A stretch of 59,298 nucleotides of DNA, from assembly GCA_001319865.1 (NCBI GenBank), contig BBSL01000176.1:1-59298 (forward strand). Reading direction: 5' to 3'. The DNA comes from Burkholderia sp. E7m39. GTDB lineage: Bacteria > Pseudomonadota > Gammaproteobacteria > Burkholderiales > Burkholderiaceae. The notes under the pieces are model-generated. The model did no database searches, was not told the origin of the DNA, and worked only from the letters and a program-made list of their open reading frames with translations. Below are positions 47,878-55,581 of this stretch, piece by piece; the first letter of the stretch is position 1; every line of letters starts with the position of its first letter. A program made the position numbers and the translations under genes.

Positions 47878-48819
47878 CTAAACGGGAAATCCGCCCGCGA
47901 ACCGTTCGCGCAGATAGCCGACAAACAGTCCCACCGCGCGCGGCACATGCGACGCATACGGCCTCACGATATAGAGTTGCTCGGCGAACGCGCCCGTCAC
48001 GCGCCATTCGGGCAGCACGACGACAAGCTTGCCAGCCTGCACGGCGGCTTGCGCCGTGAAGTCCGGCAGCAGCGCGATACCCAGGCTTTCCAGCGCCGCG
48101 TCACGCAGCGTCTCGCTGTTGTTGGCGCAGAACTGTCCCTTCACGGGCAGCGTGACGGGTCGCGCGGCGCTCTTGCGCGCCGTCTTGCGCTCGAACGACC
48201 ACATCGGCTCGCCCGTCGAGCGCGGATAAAACAGGCAATCGTGCGACGCCAGCTCTTCCGGTGCCTTTGGCGTGCCGCGCTTGCGCAAGTAGGCGCGCGT
48301 CGCGACGATCACCGAATGCGTATCGCACAGTTTCCACGCGACATGCGTGTCGGGCGGTTCCGCGCTGTGACGTATCGCGAGGTCGAAGCCCTCGTTGGCG
48401 AGCGAGACGAGCCTGTCGGACACCTCCAGCTGCACGCGCACTTCAGGATTGGCCGACAGGAACTCGGGCAGCTTCGGCACCAGCTGCTGCCGCGCGAGCG
48501 CGACGGGCGCGGTCACGCGCACGAGTCCGCGCGGCACGCCCGATAGCTCGCGCACCTGCGCGAAGCTCGCGGCAATTTGCGCATATTGACTGCGCGTGCT
48601 GTCGACGAGTTGCTGGCCCGCTTCCGTCAGGCGCACGCTGCGCGTCGTGCGCTGCACGAGCGAGATGCCGGCGGCGCGCTCCAGTTCCGAGATGCGCTGG
48701 CTCATGGCCGCCTTGCTGACGCCGAGGCGCGCCGCTGCGGCCGTGTACGTGCCCTGTTCGGCGAGCATGGTGAGCCAGTGCAGATGCGTCCACAAGTCTT
48801 CGATATTTTGCGTATTCAT
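47878..48819 (-). CDS. LysR-family regulator, divergent from mmsA
   Basis: A 313-residue LysR protein with HTH LAEQGTYTAAAARLGVSKAAMSQRISELER and a full effector domain to residue 313. The start at 48819 (MNTQNIEDLW) is the first sensible one; the frame is open far upstream only because it lies antisense to mmsA. It is divergent from mmsA with a 19-bp palindrome between them, so it likely controls mmsA. The inducer is unknown. Confidence 0.87.
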   Translation of the reverse strand: MNTQNIEDLWTHLHWLTMLAEQGTYTAAAARLGVSKAAMSQRISELERAAGISLVQRTTRSVRLTEAGQQLVDSTRSQYAQIAASFAQVRELSGVPRGLVRVTAPVALARQQLVPKLPEFLSANPEVRVQLEVSDRLVSLANEGFDLAIRHSAEPPDTHVAWKLCDTHSVIVATRAYLRKRGTPKAPEELASHDCLFYPRSTGEPMWSFERKTARKSAARPVTLPVKGQFCANNSETLRDAALESLGIALLPDFTAQAAVQAGKLVVVLPEWRVTGAFAEQLYIVRPYASHVPRAVGLFVGYLRERFAGGFPV

Positions 48820-48830
48820 ACACTTATTGT

Positions 48831-48849
48831 TCACTGTGGAAAACAGTGA
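48831..48849. promoter_or_regulatory. 19-bp palindromic operator between LysR and mmsA
   Basis: TCACTGT-GGAAA-ACAGTGA is a perfect inverted repeat with the T-N11-A core of LysR sites. It lies 12 bp before the regulator's start codon and 76 bp before mmsA, suiting both autorepression and activation. Confidence 0.65.
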
Positions 48850-48924
48850 TTTCAATGGTAGCCTCTTTCCAGCACGTCCGCTGCTTTCTACACTTGCTGC
48901 AACATCCATCACAGAGGAGCGGAC

Positions 48925-50436
48925 ATGCAAGCGTTTTCGGACAATGCGGACGTGGGGCATTTCATTCACGGACAACGGGTCGACGGCACGGGAACCCGCA
49001 GCCAGGCCATTTTCAATCCGGCCACGGGCGCACGGGCGCGCAAGCTGTTGCTGGGCGAGACGGCCGATGTCGAGGCAGCCGTCGCCAGCGCCAAGGCCGC
49101 GTTTCCGAAGTGGGCCGACACGCCGCCCATCCGGCGCGCGCGCGTGATGCTGCGTTTCCTCGAATTGATGAACCGTCATCGCGACGAGCTTGCCGCCATC
49201 ATCACGGCCGAGCACGGCAAGGTGTTTTCCGATGCGCAAGGCGAAGTCTCGCGCGGCATCGATGTGATCGAATTCGCCTGTGGCATTCCGCAATTGCTGA
49301 AGGGCGATTACACGGAACAGGTGTCGACGGGTATCGACAACTGGACCATGCGGCAACCGCTGGGCGTGGTCGCGGGCATCACGCCGTTCAATTTTCCGTG
49401 CATGGTGCCGTGCTGGATGTTCCCTGTCGCGATTGCAGCGGGCAACACGTTCATTCTGAAGCCGAGCGAGCGTGATCCGTCGGCTTCGCTGTTCATGGCC
49501 GATCTGCTGAAGCAGGCTGGTTTGCCCGATGGCGTGTTCAATGTCGTGCAGGGCGACAAGGTCGTCGTCGATGCGCTGCTCACGCATCCCGATGTGCGGG
49601 CGATCAGTTTCGTCGGCTCGACGCCGATCGCGAACTACATCTACGAAACGGGCGCGAAGCACGGCAAGCGCGTGCAGGCGCTGGGCGGCGCGAAGAATCA
49701 CATGGTCGTGATGCCCGACGCCGATCTCGACAAGGCGGTAGACGCGCTGATCGGCGCCGCATACGGCTCGGCGGGCGAGCGCTGCATGGCGATCTCGGTG
49801 GCGCTGCTGGTCGGCGACGTGGCCGACAAGATCGTGCCGCGTCTGGCCGAGCGCGCGCGTAACCTGATCGTGAAGAACGGCATGGAGGCAGACGCCGAAA
49901 TGGGCCCGATCGTCACGCGCCAGGCGCTGGAGCGCATCGAAGGCTATATCGCAGAGGGCGCGAAGGAAGGCGCGACGCTCGTCGTCGACGGACGCGGGCT
50001 GCGCGTGCCGGGTCACGAGGACGGCTTCTTCACGGGGGGCACGCTGTTCGACCATGTCACGCCGGAAATGCGCATCTACAAGGAAGAAATTTTCGGACCG
50101 GTGCTCGCTTGCGTGCGCGTGAAGGACTTCTCGGAAGCGGTCGAGCTGATCAATGCGCACGAGTTCGGCAACGGCGTGGCCTGCTTCACGAGCGATGGCC
50201 ATGTGGCCCGCGAATTCGGCCGCCGCATCGAAGTCGGCATGGTCGGCATCAACGTGCCGATCCCGGTGCCGATGGCATGGCACGGCTTCGGCGGCTGGAA
50301 GCGCAGCCTGTTCGGCGACACGCATGCTTACGGCGAGGAAGGCGTGCGCTTCTACACGAAGCAGAAGTCGATCATGCAACGCTGGTCCGAGAGCATCGAG
50401 AAAGGCGCCGAGTTTGCGATGCCGACGGCGAAGTAA
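48925..50436 (+). CDS. mmsA: methylmalonate-semialdehyde dehydrogenase (CoA-acylating)
   Basis: A 503-residue aldehyde dehydrogenase of the MmsA/IolA branch. It has [40 protein letters not shown], the NAD-binding FVGSTPIA and catalytic Cys287 in [11 protein letters not shown]. The family lacks the usual general-base Glu, as fits GAKNHMVV here. It converts methylmalonate semialdehyde to propionyl-CoA and malonate semialdehyde to acetyl-CoA. Start follows GAGGAGCGG. No mmsB partner is adjacent, so it may serve valine, inositol or another pathway yielding malonate semialdehyde. Confidence 0.93.
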   Translation: MQAFSDNADVGHFIHGQRVDGTGTRSQAIFNPATGARARKLLLGETADVEAAVASAKAAFPKWADTPPIRRARVMLRFLELMNRHRDELAAIITAEHGKVFSDAQGEVSRGIDVIEFACGIPQLLKGDYTEQVSTGIDNWTMRQPLGVVAGITPFNFPCMVPCWMFPVAIAAGNTFILKPSERDPSASLFMADLLKQAGLPDGVFNVVQGDKVVVDALLTHPDVRAISFVGSTPIANYIYETGAKHGKRVQALGGAKNHMVVMPDADLDKAVDALIGAAYGSAGERCMAISVALLVGDVADKIVPRLAERARNLIVKNGMEADAEMGPIVTRQALERIEGYIAEGAKEGATLVVDGRGLRVPGHEDGFFTGGTLFDHVTPEMRIYKEEIFGPVLACVRVKDFSEAVELINAHEFGNGVACFTSDGHVAREFGRRIEVGMVGINVPIPVPMAWHGFGGWKRSLFGDTHAYGEEGVRFYTKQKSIMQRWSESIEKGAEFAMPTAK

Positions 50437-50473
50437 CGTCGGTTAGCCGTTGCGGCTGATCGCAGCAGCACGA

Positions 50474-50506
50474 AGCAGCCTGCCGCAAGGAGGCTGCTTT
50501 TCTTTG
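50474..50506 (+). terminator. intrinsic terminator of mmsA
   Basis: Stem AGCAGCCT / AGGCTGCT with a nine-base loop and the T-rich tail TTTCTTTG, 38 bp after the mmsA stop. Confidence 0.75.
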
Positions 50507-50653
50507 TTGTGAGGCTTTGATCAGACGTTTGACCGCATGCAATGTCGTATGTCGTCGCGCGCATTGTTCCCGATTTGAAAACTCTGAATTCTGCGCAGCC
50601 CGATTTGCCGATCGAGTCTAAGGGTTTAGCCTATGTCTAACGTCAAACATCGG

Positions 50654-50668
50654 CGTTTGAAACAAACG
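50654..50668. promoter_or_regulatory. short palindrome upstream of a small ORF
   Basis: CGTTTG-AAA-CAAACG is a perfect inverted repeat 30 bp before the start of the 65-residue ORF. A further CAAAC lies at 50644-50648. It may be an operator; the binder is unknown. Confidence 0.4.
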
Positions 50669-50697
50669 TCGTGACATGCAATGTAGAGGTGAAAGCC

Positions 50698-50895
50698 ATG
50701 AAGCGCGAATCGTTGAATTTCCGGAATATCGATGACCATAGCGGCGCAGGCGCGCGCGTGCGCGTAGAAGCGGTGTCGGCTGAGAAGGCTCAGGCTGCGG
50801 CTGTGCCGCGCAACTGGGCATGGGCGCATGCCAGTGAGTCGTACGATTGGATGGATACGCATAGTCCCGCGCCCGTGACGGAACTGTGGGACTAA
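50698..50895 (+). CDS. small hypothetical protein
   Basis: A 65-residue, cysteine-free protein MKRESLNFRNIDDHSGAGARVRVEAV... ending in WMDTHSPAPVTELWD. The ATG at 50698 has GAGGTGAA upstream. No signal peptide or membrane helix is seen. Tryptophan-rich C-terminus and low helix content suggest a short unstructured or partner-folded protein. It lies behind the mmsA terminator and is convergent with ohr copy 2. Real but uncharacterised. Confidence 0.55.
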   Translation: MKRESLNFRNIDDHSGAGARVRVEAVSAEKAQAAAVPRNWAWAHASESYDWMDTHSPAPVTELWD

Positions 50896-50990
50896 GCCAT
50901 CCCATCCCGTATCGGTATCGATTGTGAAACGAAGAGTTGCTGGCCGCGATGCATCGCGGCGGCCAGCAGTGTGTAAAACAAGGTGATGTG

Positions 50991-51416
50991 TCAGGCGAGC
51001 GTGAGCTTGACGTCGATGTTGTTGCGCGTCGCGTTCGAGTACGGACACACGATATGAGCCTTGTTGATCAGATCCTGCGCGGCCTCGCGCTCCATGCCCG
51101 GTAATGAAATCTTCATCGCTACTTCGATGCCGAACCCATTCGGAATCGGCCCGATACCAACGCTCGCGTCGATCGATGCATCGGCGGGCATTGCGATCTT
51201 GTCCCGCGCGGCAACGAATTTCATCGCGCCAATAAAGCACGCGCTATAACCGGCAGCGAACAGCTGTTCCGGATTGGCGCCTTCGCCGCCTTGTCCGCCG
51301 AGTTCCTTCGGCGTGGTCAGCTTGAAGTCCAGATTGGCTGCAGGCACGACCGCGCGACCGTCCCGGCCGCCTGTAGCCGTTGCATGTGCAGTGTAAAGCG
51401 CCTTTTCGAGCGACAT
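50991..51416 (-). CDS. organic hydroperoxide resistance protein Ohr (copy 2)
   Basis: A 141-residue Ohr-family peroxidase with the two redox cysteines, Cys60 ([10 protein letters not shown]) and Cys124 ([13 protein letters not shown]). It is a clear paralogue of copy 1 at 23622 but has diverged markedly outside the active site. No OhrR-like gene or GATTAAATCGC-type box is visible nearby, so its regulation differs. It lies downstream of a small tautomerase gene on the same strand, 46 bp apart, and the two are probably one operon. Confidence 0.92.
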   Translation of the reverse strand: MSLEKALYTAHATATGGRDGRAVVPAANLDFKLTTPKELGGQGGEGANPEQLFAAGYSACFIGAMKFVAARDKIAMPADASIDASVGIGPIPNGFGIEVAMKISLPGMEREAAQDLINKAHIVCPYSNATRNNIDVKLTLA

Positions 51417-51462
51417 AGCAAACTCTCCTTCGATGAAGTGCTGCTTGGTGGAATGTTGCGGG

Positions 51463-51699
51463 TCAGGCTGATTTTGCTGCTTTCAGCTTGCGGTATTCGA
51501 GCGCGGGCAGGCCGCCCCAGCCCCAGTTTTCCGTCGGCACCTCTTCGATGACGACAAAGGTGGATTCGAGCGGCTTGTGCAGCACGTCGAGCAGCACCTG
51601 GCTTACGCCTTTGATGAGCTGCGCCTTTTCCTCGGCGCTCACGCAGACTGCACCGGGTTGCGTCCCTTCACGCGTAACCTGAATCGTGACAATCGGCAT
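51463..51699 (-). CDS. 4-oxalocrotonate tautomerase-family protein
   Basis: A 78-residue protein [16 protein letters not shown]... with the catalytic Pro1 exposed after Met removal and the family core [43 protein letters not shown]. It should catalyse keto-enol tautomerisation or a related hydration through the N-terminal proline. The start at 51699 was chosen because Pro must follow Met. It is upstream of ohr copy 2. Confidence 0.87.
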   Translation of the reverse strand: MPIVTIQVTREGTQPGAVCVSAEEKAQLIKGVSQVLLDVLHKPLESTFVVIEEVPTENWGWGGLPALEYRKLKAAKSA

Positions 51700-51828
51700 C
51701 TTGCTCTCCTCGATCGTAGTTGAGGAACGAAGCGCGCGCCAGCGACGCTTCCTCGTGCCACTATGGCACGTCGCGACGCGTCGAAGCCTGCGGTACAGCC
51801 GCAAGCCGCGCCCCCTGACTTCGACACG

Positions 51829-51862
51829 TTTTCGTCATCATTTTCGTCATCATTTTCGTCAC
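51829..51862. repeat. 12-bp tandem repeat upstream of the tautomerase-ohr operon
   Basis: Two full units of TTTTCGTCATCA and a third partial one (TTTTCGTCAC). It lies in the 303-bp gap 51700-52002, which otherwise holds no supported gene or clear promoter. Confidence 0.8.
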
Positions 51863-52002
51863 CAATCCGACGTTCGACGCGCACGCCGCATAGTGTTGCA
51901 AAGCTTTCGTTTTCGTGCAGATGAAGGCGCGTGCGGTGCTCCCCTTCAGGCGGCACAGATGCCCGACGCGTTCGCGGTCGCGCACGGGCATCGTAGGCGC
52001 GC

Positions 52003-52554
52003 TCAGCCCGCGCGCGCGAGCTGCTGGCGAACGGCGGCTTCCGTTTCGTCATAATCGCCCTCGCCGAAGTGGCTATAAACAACGTGTCCTGTCTTGTCGA
52101 TCAGATAGACGGCCGGCCAGTATTGATTGCTGTAGGCGTTCCACGTGGCATAGTGATTGTCCTGCGCGACCGGGTAGCGCAGTCCGTACTGCGCGATTGC
52201 CGCGCTGACCTTGTTCGTCTCGCGCTCGAATGCATATTCGGGCGTATGGACGCCGACCACCACCAGCCCTTGGTCCTTGTACTTCTCATAGAGCTTTTCC
52301 ACATGCGGCAGCGTGTTCACGCAGTTCACGCATGTGTACGTCCAGAAGTCGACGAGTACGACTTTGCCGCGCAACTGCTGCATGGTCAGTGGCTGCGAAT
52401 TGAGCCAGTGATCGATGCCGGTGAATTCGGGCGCAATGCGATTGGTCTGGATCTGTGCGGAAGGCGCCGCACCGCTGTTCGCGACCATCGCGCCGAGCGC
52501 GGCGATGGCGGCCACGGCAGCGACTGTCGTCAAGGTCCTGATTCGGGAGATCAT
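52003..52554 (-). CDS. TlpA/ResA-like thiol-disulfide oxidoreductase
   Basis: A 183-residue exported thioredoxin-fold protein. It has an N-terminal signal or anchor helix (LTTVAAVAAIAALGAMVAN), then the TlpA-type core with active site TYTCVNCVNTLPHVEKLYEKYKDQ. The insertion after the CVNC motif and the VVGVHTPEYAFERE segment match AhpC/TSA-type thioredoxin-like proteins. It probably reduces or exchanges disulfides in the periplasm. The ATG at 52554 was chosen for the signal sequence; the frame extends upstream but without one. Confidence 0.87.
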   Translation of the reverse strand: MISRIRTLTTVAAVAAIAALGAMVANSGAAPSAQIQTNRIAPEFTGIDHWLNSQPLTMQQLRGKVVLVDFWTYTCVNCVNTLPHVEKLYEKYKDQGLVVVGVHTPEYAFERETNKVSAAIAQYGLRYPVAQDNHYATWNAYSNQYWPAVYLIDKTGHVVYSHFGEGDYDETEAAVRQQLARAG

Positions 52555-52657
52555 GTGAGCGTCCTTTGAAATGAGCGAATGAGCGAAACTGCATGGCCGT
52601 ATTGGAACGGCTACGCGTATCCATGCTGTGTCGTCATGTCTTGTGTTTGCATCGTCT

Positions 52658-52682
52658 TGTATCCGGATGGTGCGTGGATACA
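52658..52682. promoter_or_regulatory. palindrome in the tlpA-like gene's upstream region
   Basis: TGTATCC-N11-GGATACA, a perfect 7-bp-arm inverted repeat 104 bp upstream of the thioredoxin-like gene and 65 bp before the small exported ORF on the other strand. Possible shared operator. Confidence 0.4.
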
Positions 52683-52746
52683 CTGGGACACAAACGGATG
52701 CGTGGCCTGCGCTATAAAGCAATCGTGACGCTACGTTGGAGGGAAC

Positions 52747-53068
52747 ATGAAACGCCTGTTGGCAATCTTCCTGTTTTTGGCTGGCGGGTTCGCCACTGAA
52801 ATCACGCATCCCCTGCAATGCTCGACGATCACGTCGAGCGGCGTGCAGCAAAAACGACGCAAGGCATCGGGGACCGAATGACGAGCTTGATGCCGTGTAT
52901 CTGAACATATCGGCGATGCACGGCGACACGAATGGCTGCATAACAGATTCATTCCGTACACAAGCCAGATACGTTCACGGGTTCAAATATCTCAACGTTG
53001 AGGATGGCTGGCGACGGCAAGTACTGGTCGCCGCGATCTTCGTGAATCAACCCTCTCTCGTGAGATAA
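52747..53068 (+). pseudogene. small exported protein gene with a probable frameshift
   Basis: A strong ribosome site (GGAGGG) precedes ATG 52747, and the first 32 residues are a good signal peptide plus start (MKRLLAIFLFLAGGFATEI...). As written the frame stops at 52881 after 44 residues. Removing one A from the five-A run at 52850-52854 opens a 106-residue protein that continues ...DELDAVYLNISAMHGDTNGC to a stop at 53066, just before the next gene. A sequencing error in the A-run is equally possible. Confidence 0.45.
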
Positions 53069-53072
53069 AACC

Positions 53073-53384
53073 ATGAAACCCCAATCGCTCGTTCTTGCTG
53101 CTGTGATGTCGCTGCCTGTCGTTTCGTTCGCGCAATCGAATCAACCGTTGACGCGCGCCGACGTTCGCGCGCAACTCGTCGAACTGGAGAAAGCGGGCTA
53201 CAACCCGGGTTCCGATGCGACGCAATATCCGAGGAACATCGAAGAAGCGCAGGCGCGTGTGAACGCGCAGCACGGCATTGGCGTCGCGGACAGTTCTTAT
53301 GGCGGATCTGCAAGCGCCAGTTCGGCGGCAGGCGCGAAAGCACACGGTGTGAACGGTTCGGATTCAATCTACGCGCGCCCTTGA
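53073..53384 (+). CDS. DUF4148 exported protein
   Basis: A 103-residue periplasmic protein with a signal peptide (MKPQSLVLAAVMSLPVVSFAQS, cleavage after FAQ or FA) and the DUF4148 core LTRADVRAQLVELEKAGYNPGSDATQYPRNIEEAQARV, followed by a Gly/Ser/Ala-rich tail. The family is very common in Burkholderiaceae, of unknown function. It starts 4 bp after the broken small exported gene and may be co-transcribed with it. Confidence 0.88.
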   Translation: MKPQSLVLAAVMSLPVVSFAQSNQPLTRADVRAQLVELEKAGYNPGSDATQYPRNIEEAQARVNAQHGIGVADSSYGGSASASSAAGAKAHGVNGSDSIYARP

Positions 53385-53530
53385 GCGCCCGTTGTTGATT
53401 TGGCCAGAGCCCGCGCAGAATGCGTCGCAACGTATCAGCGCAACAGATAGCCCTATCCGAACCCTTCGCTTGATCTCTCTCGTGAGCGATGCGAAATTGA
53501 ATCATTGGTTCTTCACGAGACCTTTGATCA

Positions 53531-54940
53531 ATGAGCACGCTCACCGCTGTTCAACGCATCGGCCGGTTCGCCGCCGATGCGCGTTCCCATCATCTTTCGC
53601 CGCAGGCTCGCGGGCTCTTCAAGCGGAACATTCTCGATAGCCTGGGTTGTGCGATTGCGGCATTGCCCGGCCCGCCGTTCGCGGCGCTGCGAGACCAGTT
53701 CGACGAGTATCGCGGTGGCGGCAACTGCTCGCTGATCGGCGGCGGAATGACTTCGCCGGATCAGGCGGCGCTGTACAACTCAGGTCTCGTGCGTTACGTG
53801 GATCTGCTCGACAGCTACATGTCGCCGGGCGGTTTGTGCCATCCGAGCGATAACTTCGGCGCGGTTCTCGCCGCGGCCGAGCATGCGTCGGCGAGCGGCG
53901 AGGACTTCATGCTCGCGCTGGCCGTCGCCTATGAGATCGGCTGCCGCATCACCGCGATCGTGCCGGTGATGGCAAAGGGTTTTAATCACGCGATCCAGTT
54001 GGCGATGTCGGCGGCGGCGGGCTCAGGCAAGCTGTTCGGCCTGAATGCCGATCAGCTCGCTCACGCGATTGCCATTGCCGCTGTCGACAACGTCTCGCTG
54101 TCGTGCGTGCACTCGGAGCCGGTATCGCACTGGAAGGGCTTTTCGCCCGGCATCACGGGCATGCGCGCGGTCTATTCGGCATCGCTTGCAAAGCGCGGTT
54201 TTACGGGTCCGCTTCGCCTGTTCGAAGGGCCGAACGGCCTTGAACGGATGTTCGACCAGCCGCTCGACGTCGACTGGGAAGATGCGCGCCTGGACGTCAT
54301 CCACCAGACGGTGATGAAGAAGTACTGCTCTCTGATTCACGGTCAGCCGGTACTCGAAGCGACGCTCGCACTCAAGCGCGCCAATCGCATCGCGAGCAGC
54401 GACGTCGAAGAAGTGGTGTGCGATATCTTCCAGACGGGCTACGACATTGCGGGCGGCGGCAGCTTTGGCGCCAAGGACAACCCGCAGACGAAAGAGCAGG
54501 CCGACTACAACCTCAAGTATCTGATCGCGGCGGCGTTGCTCGACGATCAGGTGGGACCGGCTCAACTCGAACCGGCCCGCGTGCAGGCGGCCGATGCGCA
54601 GGCGTTGCTCAAGAAAGTGACCGTACGTCCCGATGCTGCTTTCTCGGCGCAATATCCGCATGCGCTGAATACGCGCGTGACGATACGGTGCGGCGATGGC
54701 CGCGTGTTTTCCAGCGAGCACGTGGGCTTCGAAGGCGGACTCGACCATCCCTTTACGTGGGAGCGCACGGTCGAGAAATTCCATTGGCTAAGCGAGCCGT
54801 ATGCCGACAAGGCACTGTGTGAAGCGATCGTCGAACTGGTTTCGACGCTTGAAAGCCATTCGATCGACGATCTGACGCAACTGCTCAGAAACGTGAATCC
54901 GCAAGCAGCATTTCCCGCGCGGCACGCGGGAATCCAATAA
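53531..54940 (+). CDS. MmgE/PrpD-family protein
   Basis: A 469-residue MmgE/PrpD protein with the characteristic pattern: DSLGCAIAALPGPPFAALRDQF, NSGLVRYVDLLDSYMSPGGLCHPSDNFGAVLAAAEHASASGEDFMLALAVAYEIGCR and KGFSPGITGMRAVYSASLAKRGF. Members include 2-methylcitrate dehydratase, cis-aconitate decarboxylase and iminodisuccinate epimerase, all acting on small di- or tricarboxylic acids. No prpB or prpC is adjacent, so it is unlikely to be a methylcitrate-cycle gene. It is 25 bp upstream of the tautomerase pair and probably the first gene of that operon. Confidence 0.88.
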   Translation: MSTLTAVQRIGRFAADARSHHLSPQARGLFKRNILDSLGCAIAALPGPPFAALRDQFDEYRGGGNCSLIGGGMTSPDQAALYNSGLVRYVDLLDSYMSPGGLCHPSDNFGAVLAAAEHASASGEDFMLALAVAYEIGCRITAIVPVMAKGFNHAIQLAMSAAAGSGKLFGLNADQLAHAIAIAAVDNVSLSCVHSEPVSHWKGFSPGITGMRAVYSASLAKRGFTGPLRLFEGPNGLERMFDQPLDVDWEDARLDVIHQTVMKKYCSLIHGQPVLEATLALKRANRIASSDVEEVVCDIFQTGYDIAGGGSFGAKDNPQTKEQADYNLKYLIAAALLDDQVGPAQLEPARVQAADAQALLKKVTVRPDAAFSAQYPHALNTRVTIRCGDGRVFSSEHVGFEGGLDHPFTWERTVEKFHWLSEPYADKALCEAIVELVSTLESHSIDDLTQLLRNVNPQAAFPARHAGIQ

Positions 54941-54965
54941 CGGTTGATACATTCAGGAGAGACGA

Positions 54966-55196
54966 ATGGCCCTTATTTCATGCGATATGCGCTACGGCAG
55001 AACCGACGAACAGAAACGTCAGCTTGCGGCAGGCCTGCTGCGTGTCGTGAGCGAGGCAACAGGCGAGACGAAGAACGACATCTTCATCGTCTTTCGCGAA
55101 GGCAGAGGAATCAATTTCGTCGAGCATGGCGAGCATCTGCCCGAATACGTCGAAGGCGCCGCCAACGACAAGGAACTGATCAGCCGGCTCAAATAA
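54966..55196 (+). CDS. tautomerase subunit alpha, CaaD-alpha-like, with Ala at position 1
   Basis: A 76-residue protein that, from memory, is very similar to the alpha subunit of trans-3-chloroacrylic acid dehalogenase: ISCDMRYGRTDEQKR near the N-terminus and GINFVEHGEHLPEYV near the middle. After Met removal, Arg8, Arg11, Phe39, Phe50 and Glu52 all align with CaaD alpha residues involved in substrate binding and water activation. Position 1 is Ala, not Pro (MALISC), so this subunit cannot supply the catalytic amine. Start follows AGGAGAGACG. It is 14 bp before the beta subunit. Confidence 0.88.
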   Translation: MALISCDMRYGRTDEQKRQLAAGLLRVVSEATGETKNDIFIVFREGRGINFVEHGEHLPEYVEGAANDKELISRLK

Positions 55197-55210
55197 ACGG
55201 GAGCAACCGC

Positions 55211-55417
55211 ATGCCTTTCATCGAATGCCATATTGCGGCCGGCCTTGCGCCGGCGCGTCGCGAGCAGCTCATCCGCGACATCATCCAGGTCACGCACGAC
55301 ACGATCGGCTCGGACCCGAAGATCATCAACGTGATCCTGCATGAACATCCGCGCGAGAACATCAGCGTGTCGAGCCGCATCAACGGCGAAGACTTCCGGC
55401 AGTCGAACACGGCCTGA
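55211..55417 (+). CDS. tautomerase subunit beta, CaaD-beta-like, with catalytic Pro1
   Basis: A 68-residue protein strikingly like the CaaD beta subunit: MPFIECHIAAGLAPARREQL at the N-terminus and GSDPKIINVILHEHP in the middle. Catalytic Pro1 is present. Paired with the alpha subunit, it should form a heterohexamer that hydrates an activated unsaturated C3-type acid, such as 3-haloacrylate, or performs a related tautomerisation. It is the last gene of the MmgE/PrpD-alpha-beta set; a GC hairpin follows about 100 bp later. Confidence 0.88.
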   Translation: MPFIECHIAAGLAPARREQLIRDIIQVTHDTIGSDPKIINVILHEHPRENISVSSRINGEDFRQSNTA

Positions 55418-55519
55418 CATAGGTACCTGTGATGGCCAGTGATCAGCCGGCAGTGCGCGATTCGTCTTTGGTGTACGATGAGGATCGACCTTGCGGTCCC
55501 GTCCCTCACGGACGGCATG

Positions 55520-55541
55520 TGACGGGCACGACGGCCCGTCA
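55520..55541. repeat. hairpin between tautomerase beta and LysR
   Basis: TGACGGGC and GCCCGTCA enclose ACGACG. No T-run follows. It may end the tautomerase transcript or regulate the LysR message. Confidence 0.5.
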
Positions 55542-55581
55542 GCCCGGGCAGGGCATTGTCGATTTCATCAAGGTACCCAGC

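Noticed and set aside
48820..50379. Apparent 520-residue N-terminal extension of the LysR protein at 47878
   Set aside because: The extension is antisense to mmsA; LysR proteins begin with the HTH, so the start at 48819 is right.
51829..51862. CRISPR-like repeat
   Set aside because: Units are 12 bp and contiguous with no spacers; simple tandem repetition. The same applies to 24065-24104.
53531..54940. 2-methylcitrate dehydratase (prpD) of the methylcitrate cycle
   Set aside because: No prpB, prpC or acnM neighbours; the gene is tied to the tautomerase pair instead, so only the broad family name is justified.
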